Assembly (NCBI RefSeq): GCF_000686845.1
Contig: NZ_JMLS01000012.1
Coordinates: 206,761 to 270,760, forward strand
Direction: 5' to 3'
DNA: 64,000 nt
Source of the DNA: Paenibacillus sp. UNC451MF
GTDB taxonomy: Bacteria; Bacillota; Bacilli; Paenibacillales; NBRC-103111
Shown: in pieces, positions 9,664 to 18,083 of the stretch
How positions within the stretch are numbered: the first letter of the stretch is position 1
How the letters are laid out: each line of letters begins with the position of its first letter
Program-made: the position numbers and the translations under genes
The notes under the pieces: generated by a model
The model's database searches: none
What the model was told of the DNA's origin: nothing
The model's input: only the letters and a program-made list of their open reading frames with translations

Positions 9664-10196
9664 TCCAAGATGTAAGGTTAATTAAGCGTAGGACATGGCT
9701 GCTTAGTCTTCTAGTTCTCCTCCAGTTGCTTGTTCTTGCTGGCATTGCGGTTTCCTACTATGCTGTCGGCTGGTTCGGTACCGAGATCAAGTTAAAGACA
9801 GCACCCGTTGATCCAAGAGATTATTTGTATGGTGATTATGTGAGGCTAGGATATGACATTAGCCGTCTCGATTCAAGCTTATGGAACGAGAAAGAAATCG
9901 AGGTTGATAGCGGCAAACGAGTGTATGTGCTGTTAAAACCCGATGTACACGGAGTCTATGAAGCAAAAGGGATTTACGCATCCAAGCCTGCCCCACAACC
10001 CGGAGAAGCAGTGCTTAGAGGAACCGTTACAAATCATTGGAGTGGTTCGATAAGCATTAGCTATGGTCTGGAAAAATATTATGTTCCCGAAGGAACGGGG
10101 AGAGAACTGGAGGAACAAGCCAACAATCTTATAGCTAAGGTAAAAGTAGCTTCATGGGGGCAGGCTAAAATCGTCGCCTTAGAGCCGCGCGGCTGA
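9660..10196 (+). CDS. GDYxxLxY-motif membrane-anchored protein
   Basis: 178 residues with one N-terminal membrane helix (~13-35) and an extracytoplasmic domain. The diagnostic motif is present as DPRDYLYGDYVRLGYDIS at ~52-69. Proteins with this domain are regularly found just downstream of DUF2157 proteins, as here with a 4-base overlap. This supports a shared, still undefined membrane function. No catalytic residues can be assigned. Confidence 0.85.
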   Translation: MIQDVRLIKRRTWLLSLLVLLQLLVLAGIAVSYYAVGWFGTEIKLKTAPVDPRDYLYGDYVRLGYDISRLDSSLWNEKEIEVDSGKRVYVLLKPDVHGVYEAKGIYASKPAPQPGEAVLRGTVTNHWSGSISISYGLEKYYVPEGTGRELEEQANNLIAKVKVASWGQAKIVALEPRG

Positions 10197-10200
10197 TACT

Positions 10201-10254
10201 TTCAGCAAACATTCAGTTAGTGTTCAGATTCGATTCATCTTTAAGTGTGATAAT
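10201..10254 (+). promoter_or_regulatory. Promoter with four 11-bp-phased TTCAG repeats
   Basis: TTCAG occurs at 10201, 10212 and 10223, and TTCAT at 10234, exactly 11 bases apart. The array ends one turn before an extended -10 element (TGTGATAAT, -10 hexamer at 10249-10254), and no -35 hexamer is visible. Tandem half-sites with an 11-bp period are the usual binding layout of OmpR/PhoB-family response regulators. The regulator is not identified. Confidence 0.6.
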
Positions 10255-10298
10255 AGATATAGAGAAGAATAAATCTATTAAACTTGGAGGAATCGAAC

Positions 10299-10460
10299 AT
10301 GACGAATCGCAAAGCAATAAGACTTGTGCTGGCAGCTGTCATTATGTTCGGAGGAACCGTGGCGCTTTACGAATGGGACCAAGCCGTATCTGCACAACAA
10401 GTACAAACGATAAACAATAACCAACAATGGACTAACTCGGGTAACTTGAAGGATTTATAA
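10299..10460 (+). CDS. Small single-span membrane peptide, 53 residues
   Basis: ATG 10299 follows TTGGAGGA by 6 bases. The product has a basic start (MTNRKAIR), one hydrophobic helix at ~8-24 and a polar, Asn/Gln-rich tail (TINNNQQW) that ends DL. I do not recognise a family. The gene is real on the strength of its ribosome-binding site, the phased regulator sites in front of it and the hairpin terminator behind it. A stress-induced membrane peptide or a regulator of a neighbouring membrane protein is possible, but nothing in the sequence proves it. Confidence 0.65.
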   Translation: MTNRKAIRLVLAAVIMFGGTVALYEWDQAVSAQQVQTINNNQQWTNSGNLKDL

Positions 10461-10492
10461 CGAAATCCATTCATTGAAATCCGCTAACTATT

Positions 10493-10530
10493 GAAGGCGC
10501 ATGGAGAGATTCCATGCGCCTTCTTGCTGT
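10493..10530 (+). terminator. Hairpin terminator between the 53-residue gene and the convergent secreted-protein gene
   Basis: GAAGGCGCATGGA (10493-10505) pairs perfectly with TCCATGCGCCTTC (10511-10523). The T-tract behind it is short and interrupted (TTGCTGTTTG), so efficiency is uncertain; it may serve both strands. Confidence 0.65.
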
Positions 10531-10549
10531 TTGACAAAGCGGGTGTACT

Positions 10550-12301
10550 TTAATCTCTTTCCAATTGAGCGACTAGTCGTCTTGCTAGACCTGCTGGCGT
10601 ATCGATGGTTTCATACAACTTCAATCGCAGTTTGTTCTCAAGCTGATCCAGCTGCGTGTCATTGAAATAAATTAACTGTTCTCCGCTGGTTAAACGGCTT
10701 TCTCCACTTAAATTTTTCAAAGTTGAAGCTATTTTTCTTCCATCCCTCGTTTCGAGAACCATCAGCAGTTTATTGTAATTAGCATCAACCATGACCGTAT
10801 CAGTACTTTTCAATTCCGTATTGATGCGGAGCTTATAATTGTAGCTGTAAGTTTGAGTCGCTTGATTCATTCCGGCCAGATTGCTGAGCGCCCAGTCCTT
10901 AATGGTTACCTGATATGGATAGGCAAGCAATTGTTGATTGTCGAGCGTAGTATTGTTCATAGCCACATAAGCTTGAGAGATCGTTATTTTATAGGGTGCG
11001 GCTGTCTTATCATCAATTAATTTGAGAGTATATTGATTCTTGGCATCATTCATCGGGAGAACGAATGAATAATTGATTACATAGTCCGTACCTGGAACAA
11101 CAAGTGTGGCCGTGTTGTTCAGACGACTGCCGGCATAAGTATAGCCTCCGCCGACAAGCTCAGCAGCAAATTGGGGTACGGGTAAAGGCTTATCGCTTTT
11201 GTTCGAGAACTTCATTTTGACGATGCCGGTTTGATACCCCATGCCTTCGTTCTCGTAGGTTTGCATATCCACAACCGATACGGCGATGTCAGGATTCACC
11301 GAATTATTGATCGGATCTATACGAAGCGGTGTGTTCATAATATACGGAGCAGGCTCGGTTGTATCCTTATCCGATGCATTGCCTTCAGGAAGCTGGATGC
11401 TTAAGCGACCGATCTTGTATGAAATATTTGCGGAAGCATCTGTACGGTTAGGTACTTTATAGGTTTCCGATGTTGAGATAGTAACGCTGTTAAGCTGGAT
11501 ATCCAAGTCGGTAGGAACAGCATAGTAGATGTATTTTTTATCGCCGGGATCTAGAGTGGTTACAGCCTGATCCGCCCGATACCCTTTATAAGTCAAGGTC
11601 GCTGATTTGCCGTCAAGTGAAAAGCTCGGGATGGATTCCGTTGTTATCCCCGGGTTTTGAACGAGCAGTTTTAATACTTTTACAGGTGTCTGATCTTTGA
11701 AATTAGTGTCCAAGTGGATCGGCGTATAAGTTAATGAAGAGTCCAAAGAAGGAATAGTGAACGTTTCGCCCCATGCTTTAATAGCATTTGGATCTGAAAT
11801 CAAGGTCTGATCCCCGTACCATACGAGGTTGCTCACGGGAACATCCAACATCGTCGTTTCGACCTTTGGATAGACATCCTTATTCACATCGATCCAGACA
11901 ATATCGGTTGGTTTCAATTCGTCTCCACCGTCGATTTGGGTCATATACCCTAGCTCGATGCTTGACATTGGCGGTACGGAAACCCCGTTATCCGCGCTGC
12001 CCTTCAAAACATACTTGGCCCCATTCCCGATAGCGACTCGAGGTTCATAGTCAGGCACTCTCACGGTATCATTTGAAACATTATACATTTTAACCTTAAC
12101 GCCGATCCGTGTACCGCTTATTGAATGCTCGCTTAACAAACCGTTGATTTTAACCTGGAGCGGACCTTCCAGTGTAGTAGGATATCGATTATCCATGGAT
12201 GCGCTATCCCTTTCATCAGCAAGAAGGGTGCTTGTTCCCAGCGTGCAAACGAGGGAAGAGATGATAACGGCCGAAAGTGCTTTTTTAAAATGGTTTTGCA
12301 T
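10550..12301 (-). CDS. Large secreted beta-rich protein, paralogue of the 34279-36078 product
   Basis: 583 residues. ATG at 12301 is chosen over an upstream in-frame ATG because GGAGG lies 7 bases before it. Residues 1-28 are a typical signal peptide ending near LLADE. The mature part looks like repeated Ig-like beta-sandwich units: segments such as GVKVKMYNVSNDTVRVPDY (first half) and GIVKMKFSNKSDKPLPVPQF (second half) resemble each other. No membrane anchor, cysteine or catalytic motif is seen. It is last in an operon with a MacA-like adaptor and EmrAB-like pump, and a paralogue ends a different export operon at 34-36 kb. I do not recognise a named family; DUF4352-like folds are only a loose comparison. 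Confidence 0.75.
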   Translation of the reverse strand: MQNHFKKALSAVIISSLVCTLGTSTLLADERDSASMDNRYPTTLEGPLQVKINGLLSEHSISGTRIGVKVKMYNVSNDTVRVPDYEPRVAIGNGAKYVLKGSADNGVSVPPMSSIELGYMTQIDGGDELKPTDIVWIDVNKDVYPKVETTMLDVPVSNLVWYGDQTLISDPNAIKAWGETFTIPSLDSSLTYTPIHLDTNFKDQTPVKVLKLLVQNPGITTESIPSFSLDGKSATLTYKGYRADQAVTTLDPGDKKYIYYAVPTDLDIQLNSVTISTSETYKVPNRTDASANISYKIGRLSIQLPEGNASDKDTTEPAPYIMNTPLRIDPINNSVNPDIAVSVVDMQTYENEGMGYQTGIVKMKFSNKSDKPLPVPQFAAELVGGGYTYAGSRLNNTATLVVPGTDYVINYSFVLPMNDAKNQYTLKLIDDKTAAPYKITISQAYVAMNNTTLDNQQLLAYPYQVTIKDWALSNLAGMNQATQTYSYNYKLRINTELKSTDTVMVDANYNKLLMVLETRDGRKIASTLKNLSGESRLTSGEQLIYFNDTQLDQLENKLRLKLYETIDTPAGLARRLVAQLERD

Positions 12302-12347
12302 CGTCTGTCCTCCATTATAGAAAATAGTCAAAAGAAACCAGGAGTCG

Positions 12348-13589
12348 TTATTTTCGAACCTCTACTTTGTCCTTGTCTTTCAATTCTTGAGAGCCGGAGA
12401 TTACAACCTGTTCGCCTTCCTTGACACCGGATACGACTTCGCGGGTGGAATCAGCAGCCGTACGTCCCAGTGTTACTTTTCTTCTCTCAGCAGTATCGTT
12501 CGAGACTACAAACACATAACTATCATTGCCTTCCTTGGTAATCGCTGCTGCCGGAATCGTTACGACATCTTGTGTGGTATCACCGCCAAGCTGAAGCTTT
12601 ACTCTCATGCCTGACTTGAGCTTCTGATCCGCATTAGCGGCACTTAATTCAAGCACAAAGGTTTTGCTTTGAGGACTCATGACCTCGGCTAGATAGGTGA
12701 CCGTACCGGTCATCTGGGTATCCGTTCCTTGCAGTGTAAAAGGAAGCTCCTTTTTGCCGCGGACTAGCTTTAGAGTGCTCTCGGTTACATCGGCATGTAT
12801 TTTAATCGGGTTTTGCTGCTGGATAACACCTGCTACATATCCGGCTGGAACCGTTACTCCTACCTCCGGATTTAAATCAGTCAATATACCGCTAATCGGG
12901 GCTTTCACTTCAAAGTCCGATAAGGTTTTGTCGATATCCTGAAGCGTAACATTGGCGGACTCAATTTGAATTTTTAAGGATGCGAGAGGGTCTGTAGAAT
13001 CGAGATTGGCGAGCTGCTTCTGAGCCGTATCCAAATCCAGCTTTGATGTTTTTAACTGGGTCTCAGCTTTTTCCAGCTGTGTTTTTGGAACGAGACCGGC
13101 ATCATAATCATTGCGGATATTGTTATAGCTTTTTTCCAAATCGGCTATAGTCAGCTGCAGCTTTTCAATTGTGTTCTTGTAGACTCCACGATTGGTAGCA
13201 ATATCTTCACGCGTTTTGTCCAGCTGGGCTTGCAGGTTTTGTCTTGACAGCTCGGTCTTCTCCCTGTTTCTGGCGGCATCGGCAGAGTCCAGCTTGAAGA
13301 TCACTTCACCTTGCTGCACGGAATCTCCACGTTTTTTCTTCATTTCCAATACATCGCCACCGACTTTGGTTATAACATTGACTTGGGAGGACGATACGAC
13401 GTCGGCATCCAGCTCCTGCTTATTATCCATTTTTTGCTTGCCTATCTGAACCGTTTTGACCGATTTGGTCTGGCTTCCGTTGGCATTCGTAACTGAGCAG
13501 CCCGCTGCCAAAGCCCCGCTGAGTATAACAACAAGACCTGTCATAAGTACGCGTTGGAACCTGCTTGAATTTTCTATCCTACTGGTCAT
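12348..13589 (-). CDS. MacA/HlyD-type efflux adaptor, lipoprotein
   Basis: 413 residues. A hydrophobic signal ends in the lipobox ALAAGC, so the mature protein should be lipid-anchored outside the membrane. The order is lipoyl-like half (VGGDVLEMKKKRGDSV), a long alpha-hairpin coiled coil (~100-215), the second lipoyl half (APISGILTDLNPEVG), a beta-barrel and a membrane-proximal domain (GSQELKDKDKVEV). This is the layout of RND/MacA periplasmic adaptors. In a Gram-positive it would bridge a membrane pump to the cell-wall zone. It lies 44 bases downstream of the EmrB-like gene, with the secreted-protein gene next, so all three are probably one transcript. Confidence 0.87.
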   Translation of the reverse strand: MTSRIENSSRFQRVLMTGLVVILSGALAAGCSVTNANGSQTKSVKTVQIGKQKMDNKQELDADVVSSSQVNVITKVGGDVLEMKKKRGDSVQQGEVIFKLDSADAARNREKTELSRQNLQAQLDKTREDIATNRGVYKNTIEKLQLTIADLEKSYNNIRNDYDAGLVPKTQLEKAETQLKTSKLDLDTAQKQLANLDSTDPLASLKIQIESANVTLQDIDKTLSDFEVKAPISGILTDLNPEVGVTVPAGYVAGVIQQQNPIKIHADVTESTLKLVRGKKELPFTLQGTDTQMTGTVTYLAEVMSPQSKTFVLELSAANADQKLKSGMRVKLQLGGDTTQDVVTIPAAAITKEGNDSYVFVVSNDTAERRKVTLGRTAADSTREVVSGVKEGEQVVISGSQELKDKDKVEVRK

Positions 13590-13633
13590 TGGATTGGTTG
13601 CCCCTTTACTATAAAATCGGTAGATGGTTTCTT

Positions 13634-15223
13634 TTATTCGCCCATAACGTGAGCTTTAGGACCGCCTTTGGCTTTAGTGTTTTTCAAAAAGAGAGAAAGA
13701 ACGGCTGCAATGACAGACAACACAGCGGTAACGACGAAGACGTCATCGAGACCGTTTACGGTAGCCTGAATTTGTACCTGCCCGTTAATAAAGCCAAGTG
13801 CGCTCACCTTAGCCTGCGCGGCCGATTGACCCATTCCCAAATATTGGCCCTGCAGCTGATTAAAATGATTTGCAATATTAGAAGAGAACATGTTCAACTG
13901 CTCGGATAGGTCTGCTACGTGGAACGTCCGGCGATCGGAATAAAGCAGGGCAAGCCAAGCAATGCCGAAGGAGGCGCTGATCTGGCGAATCGTATTGGAA
14001 AGTGCAGTTCCTTGGCCCATTTTGTGCATAGGAACGGTATTCATTCCAGCTGTCTGGATAGGCATCATCATAAGACCCATACCTATAGCCCTGAGCACTA
14101 GCCATGTGATAAGCACGGAGAATGCGGTATTCAAGTCGAGAGCTGCGGACAAATACAAAGACAGCGCAGTAAACAGCAGTCCGACCACAGCAAGCAGACG
14201 AGCACCTATCTTGTCGAACAGAGCTCCAGCTATAGGCATCATAATGCCGGAAACGATAGCCTGTGGAAGCAGAATCAAACCGGTTTGAATAGCTGATAAT
14301 CCAGATAGTGTCTGCAAAAATATGGGAAGCAGGAATAAAACACCCATCATAATTAGGGTAGCGATACTCGAGATGATGAGGGACAAGGTGTAAGTCGAGT
14401 TCTTCAGCAACGTTAAATCCAGCATCGGATGATCAATCAGCAGCTCTATAAAGACAAATATAATAAGACTGGTAATCCCGATAGTAACGAAAATGATGAC
14501 CTCGGAATCTCCCCAGCCTTTTTCCGATACTTTGCCGATACCGTACAGGAGCGTCGCAAGACCGGTAGTTGAAGTAAGGAAACCCCAAAAATCAAACCGC
14601 TGGGTTACAGGCGCTTTAAATTCTTTAAGCACTGCCATAGCGAGGAAAAAGTCGATGATCCCAATGGGGACGTTAATAGTGAAAATGAGCCGCCAGTCCA
14701 AATATTCAACGATATATCCGCTTAGGGTTGGCCCGGTAGCGGGAGCGAACATAATAGCGATCCCGAACAACCCCATGGCCATTCCACGTTTCTCCGGAGG
14801 GAACATACGGAAGATCATCGCCATACTGATCGGCATCAAGGCTCCGCCGCCAATGGCTTGAACGATACGAAAAACAATCATGCTATCGTTGCTCCAGGCA
14901 ACGCCGCATAGTCCCGAACCAAGGGTGAAGATTGCATTAGCAATCAAAAAAATTCTTTTATATCCGAAGCGATCGCCCAAATAACCGGTAACCGGAACAA
15001 GTGCTCCGCTGACCAAGGCATAAGCTGTAACGACCCATTCGATATCGGATTGGGTTACGCCGAATACAGACATCATTTTGGGTAGAGCTACATTGACGAT
15101 ACTCGTATCAAGAATAGCCATGAACACAGCAATGATGACCGCTAGCATGGCTAGACCGGGTCCTTTGGCTGCTGTTTGAGCCTGAGGGACCGATTCATTT
15201 GAGGCCGCGTTTGTGGATGCCAC
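13634..15223 (-). CDS. EmrB/QacA-type MFS drug exporter (DHA2, 14 helices)
   Basis: 529 residues. GTG at 15223 is preferred because AAAGGAGG lies 7 bases upstream; a longer frame begins at 15265 inside that region. About 14 membrane helices are present, with the DHA2 signature near the start (VIIAVFMAILDTSIVNVALP) and motif A as GYLGDRFGYKR. Such proteins use the proton gradient to export hydrophobic compounds. It is coupled with an HlyD-like short adaptor upstream (EmrA type) and a MacA-like adaptor downstream. The MarR protein at the head of the operon is the likely repressor. The substrate is unknown. Confidence 0.92.
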   Translation of the reverse strand: MASTNAASNESVPQAQTAAKGPGLAMLAVIIAVFMAILDTSIVNVALPKMMSVFGVTQSDIEWVVTAYALVSGALVPVTGYLGDRFGYKRIFLIANAIFTLGSGLCGVAWSNDSMIVFRIVQAIGGGALMPISMAMIFRMFPPEKRGMAMGLFGIAIMFAPATGPTLSGYIVEYLDWRLIFTINVPIGIIDFFLAMAVLKEFKAPVTQRFDFWGFLTSTTGLATLLYGIGKVSEKGWGDSEVIIFVTIGITSLIIFVFIELLIDHPMLDLTLLKNSTYTLSLIISSIATLIMMGVLFLLPIFLQTLSGLSAIQTGLILLPQAIVSGIMMPIAGALFDKIGARLLAVVGLLFTALSLYLSAALDLNTAFSVLITWLVLRAIGMGLMMMPIQTAGMNTVPMHKMGQGTALSNTIRQISASFGIAWLALLYSDRRTFHVADLSEQLNMFSSNIANHFNQLQGQYLGMGQSAAQAKVSALGFINGQVQIQATVNGLDDVFVVTAVLSVIAAVLSLFLKNTKAKGGPKAHVMGE

Positions 15224-15271
15224 ACCTATTCCTCCTTTCTTTCCATCTTTTTTTGCCAAACACACGAGGGA

Positions 15272-15925
15272 TTATTTCTCGATTTTTACTGCAACATTCA
15301 AACCGGGTACCAGACGGAGCCCCTGATGGTCATCTAATGAGATTTTTACGGGAATACGCTGAATGACTTTGGTGAAATTACCGCTCGAGTTGGAGCTAGA
15401 AAGCAGGGAAAAGGAGGAATTCGTGCCTAAGCCCAGACGCTCTACATGGCCCGTAATCATAGTGCCTGGATATGCGTCGACTTTAATTGTGACTTTGCTG
15501 CCTACCTTGACATCGGCAATTTCTGTTTCTTGGAGGTTAGCTGTAACATAGAGCTGATCCAAATTCGCACTCATTGCGATAGCGCTGCTGGAGGAAACCA
15601 TTTGATCTTTAATACCGCTGAATTGAATAATGGTACCTTCCTCTACGGCAATTATTTCTTGAGTCACGGCAGGCGTGTTACCGCGAGCGGGGGTCGTCTC
15701 TACAATGCCCAATACGTCGCCTTTCTTAAAGGACTCGCCCTCTTTGTAGTTCCATTCGATCAATTTGCCTGATCCCGGGGCTCCGATGGCTCGCAGGTCA
15801 CCCTGAATTTTGGCATCCTCAGTGTTTATGTATTTGCTTGCAATAGCATAGTAATAAGTGCCGCCTGCTCCTCCTCCAAGAAGGATTATCGCGAGCAGGA
15901 CGAGTATAATGATTTTTTTCTTCAT
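15272..15925 (-). CDS. EmrA-like HlyD-family membrane fusion protein, short form
   Basis: 217 residues with one N-terminal membrane helix, then a biotinyl-lipoyl domain (GSGKLIEWNYKEGESFKKGD) and a beta-barrel (LYVTANLQETEIADVKVG). The long coiled coil of Gram-negative EmrA is missing, as expected for Gram-positive members that have no outer membrane to reach. It is encoded 48 bases upstream of the EmrB-like pump, so they should form one export complex. Confidence 0.85.
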   Translation of the reverse strand: MKKKIIILVLLAIILLGGGAGGTYYYAIASKYINTEDAKIQGDLRAIGAPGSGKLIEWNYKEGESFKKGDVLGIVETTPARGNTPAVTQEIIAVEEGTIIQFSGIKDQMVSSSSAIAMSANLDQLYVTANLQETEIADVKVGSKVTIKVDAYPGTMITGHVERLGLGTNSSFSLLSSSNSSGNFTKVIQRIPVKISLDDHQGLRLVPGLNVAVKIEK

Positions 15926-15963
15926 TGCGGACTAAGCCCCTTTCTTTTATGGGAAGCGTGGTT

Positions 15964-16392
15964 TTATCCCAATACCTTAGCGTTGGACAGCATTTTCCGA
16001 AAAGTGGCCACGAACTGATCGGTTTCCTCTTGGCTTAAGTTGGCTAGCATAGCTTGTAAAATCAATTTTCGGCGCTGCTTTAGTTCGGTAACTGTATGTA
16101 GGCCCAGTTCGGTTAATTCAACCCAGACCACTCTACGATCTGTATCATCCCGCGTTCGCATAACTCGACCGTCTCGTACTAGACGATTAACAGCAATAGT
16201 CGTAGCACTGGGTGACAAGCAAAGCTCCTCAGCAAGCTCGCTTACAGTCATCCTGCGTTTAGCAGATAAAGTAGCAAGCAGCAGAAATTGCTGTTTGGAC
16301 ACAGCTGGGCATGGCATCCACTTGTTCGATTGCCGTATCGCAGTATGGATAAGCTGTTCGAATTCATTCAATCTGTCGTCGATGCTTGCCAA
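15964..16392 (-). CDS. MarR-family regulator of the efflux operon
   Basis: 142 residues from TTG at 16392, which has AGGAGGG 9 bases upstream; the longer in-frame ATG at 16446 has no ribosome-binding site. The winged helix is visible (MTVSELAEELCLSPSATTIAVN, then DGRVMRTRDDTDRRVVW with the wing arginines). It heads the minus-strand operon and probably represses it through the palindrome at 16480-16492; binding of a pump substrate would relieve this. That is the usual MarR mode and is inferred here. Confidence 0.88.
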   Translation of the reverse strand: MASIDDRLNEFEQLIHTAIRQSNKWMPCPAVSKQQFLLLATLSAKRRMTVSELAEELCLSPSATTIAVNRLVRDGRVMRTRDDTDRRVVWVELTELGLHTVTELKQRRKLILQAMLANLSQEETDQFVATFRKMLSNAKVLG

Positions 16393-16479
16393 TGATGGGT
16401 TCCCTCCTTCTCCGAAAACAGGTTTACAAATTAAGGTATTATTCATAAGTGGTAAAAATGTTTTTCAGAATATATTTTT

Positions 16480-16530
16480 ATAGTAAAACTATTCATGGAA
16501 AAAATATCATGTAGAATATTACACCGTCAA
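16480..16530 (-). promoter_or_regulatory. Promoter and palindrome of the marR-efflux operon
   Basis: On the minus strand TTGACG (16530-16525) and GATATT (16508-16503) are 16 bases apart. About 11 bases downstream lies the palindrome ATAGT-aaa-ACTAT (16480-16492), a fitting place for autorepression by the first gene of the operon. Confidence 0.5.
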
Positions 16531-16624
16531 TATATTTTTTGAAGAAAATGTTTGAAACAAAACTTCCACTCGCCCGTATTAATGAATAATACATACTAGA
16601 TCCATTGGAAAAAGGAGCAAAAGC

Positions 16625-17059
16625 ATGAATGACCACCGCAGCCTCTTTGAGTTGGAAGAGGTATCGAGGCAGCTATATCGCAAAATGTCGTTGGCCTGGA
16701 ACAGGTTCAATGAGAAAGGAATGACTGCTGCTCAAGGCTTTATTCTAGAGAAGCTGGATACGGAAGGACCCCTTAAGGTATCTCAGATGGCAGAAGCTAT
16801 GTGCTACACAGCCGGTGCTATTACAACGCTATCGGATAAACTGCTGTTGGCTGGTTATGTAGAGCGGGAAAGAGATGATGAGGATCGCAGAGTGGTCTAT
16901 TTGCGGATTACAGAAGAGGGCCGCAGCATGTTAGGATCAATAAGAGATCAAAGAAAATCGAATGTTGATACGTTTTTCGGGGATTTGCCGGATGAGGACA
17001 TTCAGCATTTGATTCGCATTTACAAAGAAATTTTGGCTCATTCGGAGAAAAAGGCTTAG
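16625..17059 (+). CDS. MarR-family transcriptional regulator
   Basis: 144 residues, ATG 16625 after AAAAAGGAGC. The winged-helix core is complete: LKVSQMAEAMCYTAGAITTLSDKL as recognition region and ERERDDEDRRVVY as wing. It is divergent from the first marR and 114 bases upstream of lipL, with which it could be co-transcribed. Its target cannot be named; the shared intergenic region with the efflux operon makes cross-regulation possible. Confidence 0.88.
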   Translation: MNDHRSLFELEEVSRQLYRKMSLAWNRFNEKGMTAAQGFILEKLDTEGPLKVSQMAEAMCYTAGAITTLSDKLLLAGYVERERDDEDRRVVYLRITEEGRSMLGSIRDQRKSNVDTFFGDLPDEDIQHLIRIYKEILAHSEKKA

Positions 17060-17172
17060 TCAAAGACGTCATCAGCCTCTATAATGAAACAGTGGAGGGA
17101 GCTGTCTGTAAAAGTCAGGCTCTTTACCATACGATAGATGAACCAACAGGTATTCGGAAAGAGGAATAAGCA

Positions 17173-18006
17173 ATGGAACAGATGAATTGGTCGTTACCGG
17201 AAGGAACCCTTATATGGGACCGTACGCAGCAACCGGAGCAAGGAGAGGTATTGTATCCCTTCGCACTGGAGGAGCTGTTGTGCAGACTTGTAGGGGATGG
17301 GGGCGCCCCAATGGTTCATTTGTGGAGACATCCGAGAGCTTTCGTTATGGGACTGAGAGACAGCAGGTTGCCTTATGCAAGGGAAGCCAAGCGTTGGCTA
17401 GAAGATCAAGGATATTCCGTTGCCGTCAGAAATTCAGGCGGTGCGGCTGTGCCGCTTGATCTGGGTGTAGTAAACGTTTCGTTGATCCTTCCCAAGAGAC
17501 AAGGGCAAATTGATTTCCGCCAAGATTTTGAAACGATGTATAGTCTAGTGCGGGATGCGCTTTATAGTGTAACGCCGGATGTAGCCAAGGGCGAAGTGAA
17601 TGGCTCCTACTGTCCTGGTGACTACGATCTTAGTATTGAAGGACGTAAATTTTGCGGAATAGCCCAGCGTCGGCAGGCGCATGCCTTTGTTGTACAGGCC
17701 TTTGTTGTTGTAATAGGGAGCGGGAGGTCCAAGGCGGAGCTTGCCAGGGAATTCTACCGCATTGCGGCCCAAGGCGCTGAACAGGTAAGCTTTCCAGATG
17801 TGCAGGAGAACAGTATGGCCAGCCTTCAGGAGCTTGTCGGACTTAATGACGAGCAGCGCTTTATCGATGCGGTGAAGCAGACGGTAAGAACGCATAGGCT
17901 GGAGAGTGAATCTGGAACCATGGGCGGAGTTCTTCGAATTCCTGAGGATGCTCAAGTTCAAGAGATGATCTCGTCGATGAAGAGTCGCTACGGAATTGAT
18001 GGTTAG
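17173..18006 (+). CDS. lipL: Octanoyl-[GcvH]:protein N-octanoyltransferase
   Basis: 277 residues of the BPL/LplA/LipB fold. It moves octanoyl groups from the H protein GcvH to the E2 subunits of 2-oxoacid dehydrogenases, the last transfer step of the Firmicute lipoate pathway. Catalytic cysteine is Cys147 in GSYCPGDYDLSI, followed by the family's GRKFCGIAQRR; the RNSGG substrate-pocket segment lies at ~86-90. Length matches Bacillus LipL (about 280). Its position a kilobase upstream of the pdh operon, whose E2 needs lipoylation, fits functionally. ATG 17173 follows AGAGGAAT. Confidence 0.9.
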   Translation: MEQMNWSLPEGTLIWDRTQQPEQGEVLYPFALEELLCRLVGDGGAPMVHLWRHPRAFVMGLRDSRLPYAREAKRWLEDQGYSVAVRNSGGAAVPLDLGVVNVSLILPKRQGQIDFRQDFETMYSLVRDALYSVTPDVAKGEVNGSYCPGDYDLSIEGRKFCGIAQRRQAHAFVVQAFVVVIGSGRSKAELAREFYRIAAQGAEQVSFPDVQENSMASLQELVGLNDEQRFIDAVKQTVRTHRLESESGTMGGVLRIPEDAQVQEMISSMKSRYGIDG

Positions 18007-18011
18007 GTGTG

Positions 18012-18071
18012 AAAAGGCATAAGCGAATCCTCAAGGAGGACGTAGCTTATGCCTTTCTACTGTTTTTGCAA
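18012..18071. terminator. Terminator between lipL and the convergent esterase gene
   Basis: AAAGGCATAAGC (18013-18024) pairs perfectly with GCTTATGCCTTT (18045-18056). T residues follow on both strands (CTACTGTTTTT on plus, TTTTC on minus), so it can act in both directions. Confidence 0.75.
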
Positions 18072-18083
18072 CTTAGTTTGCAA

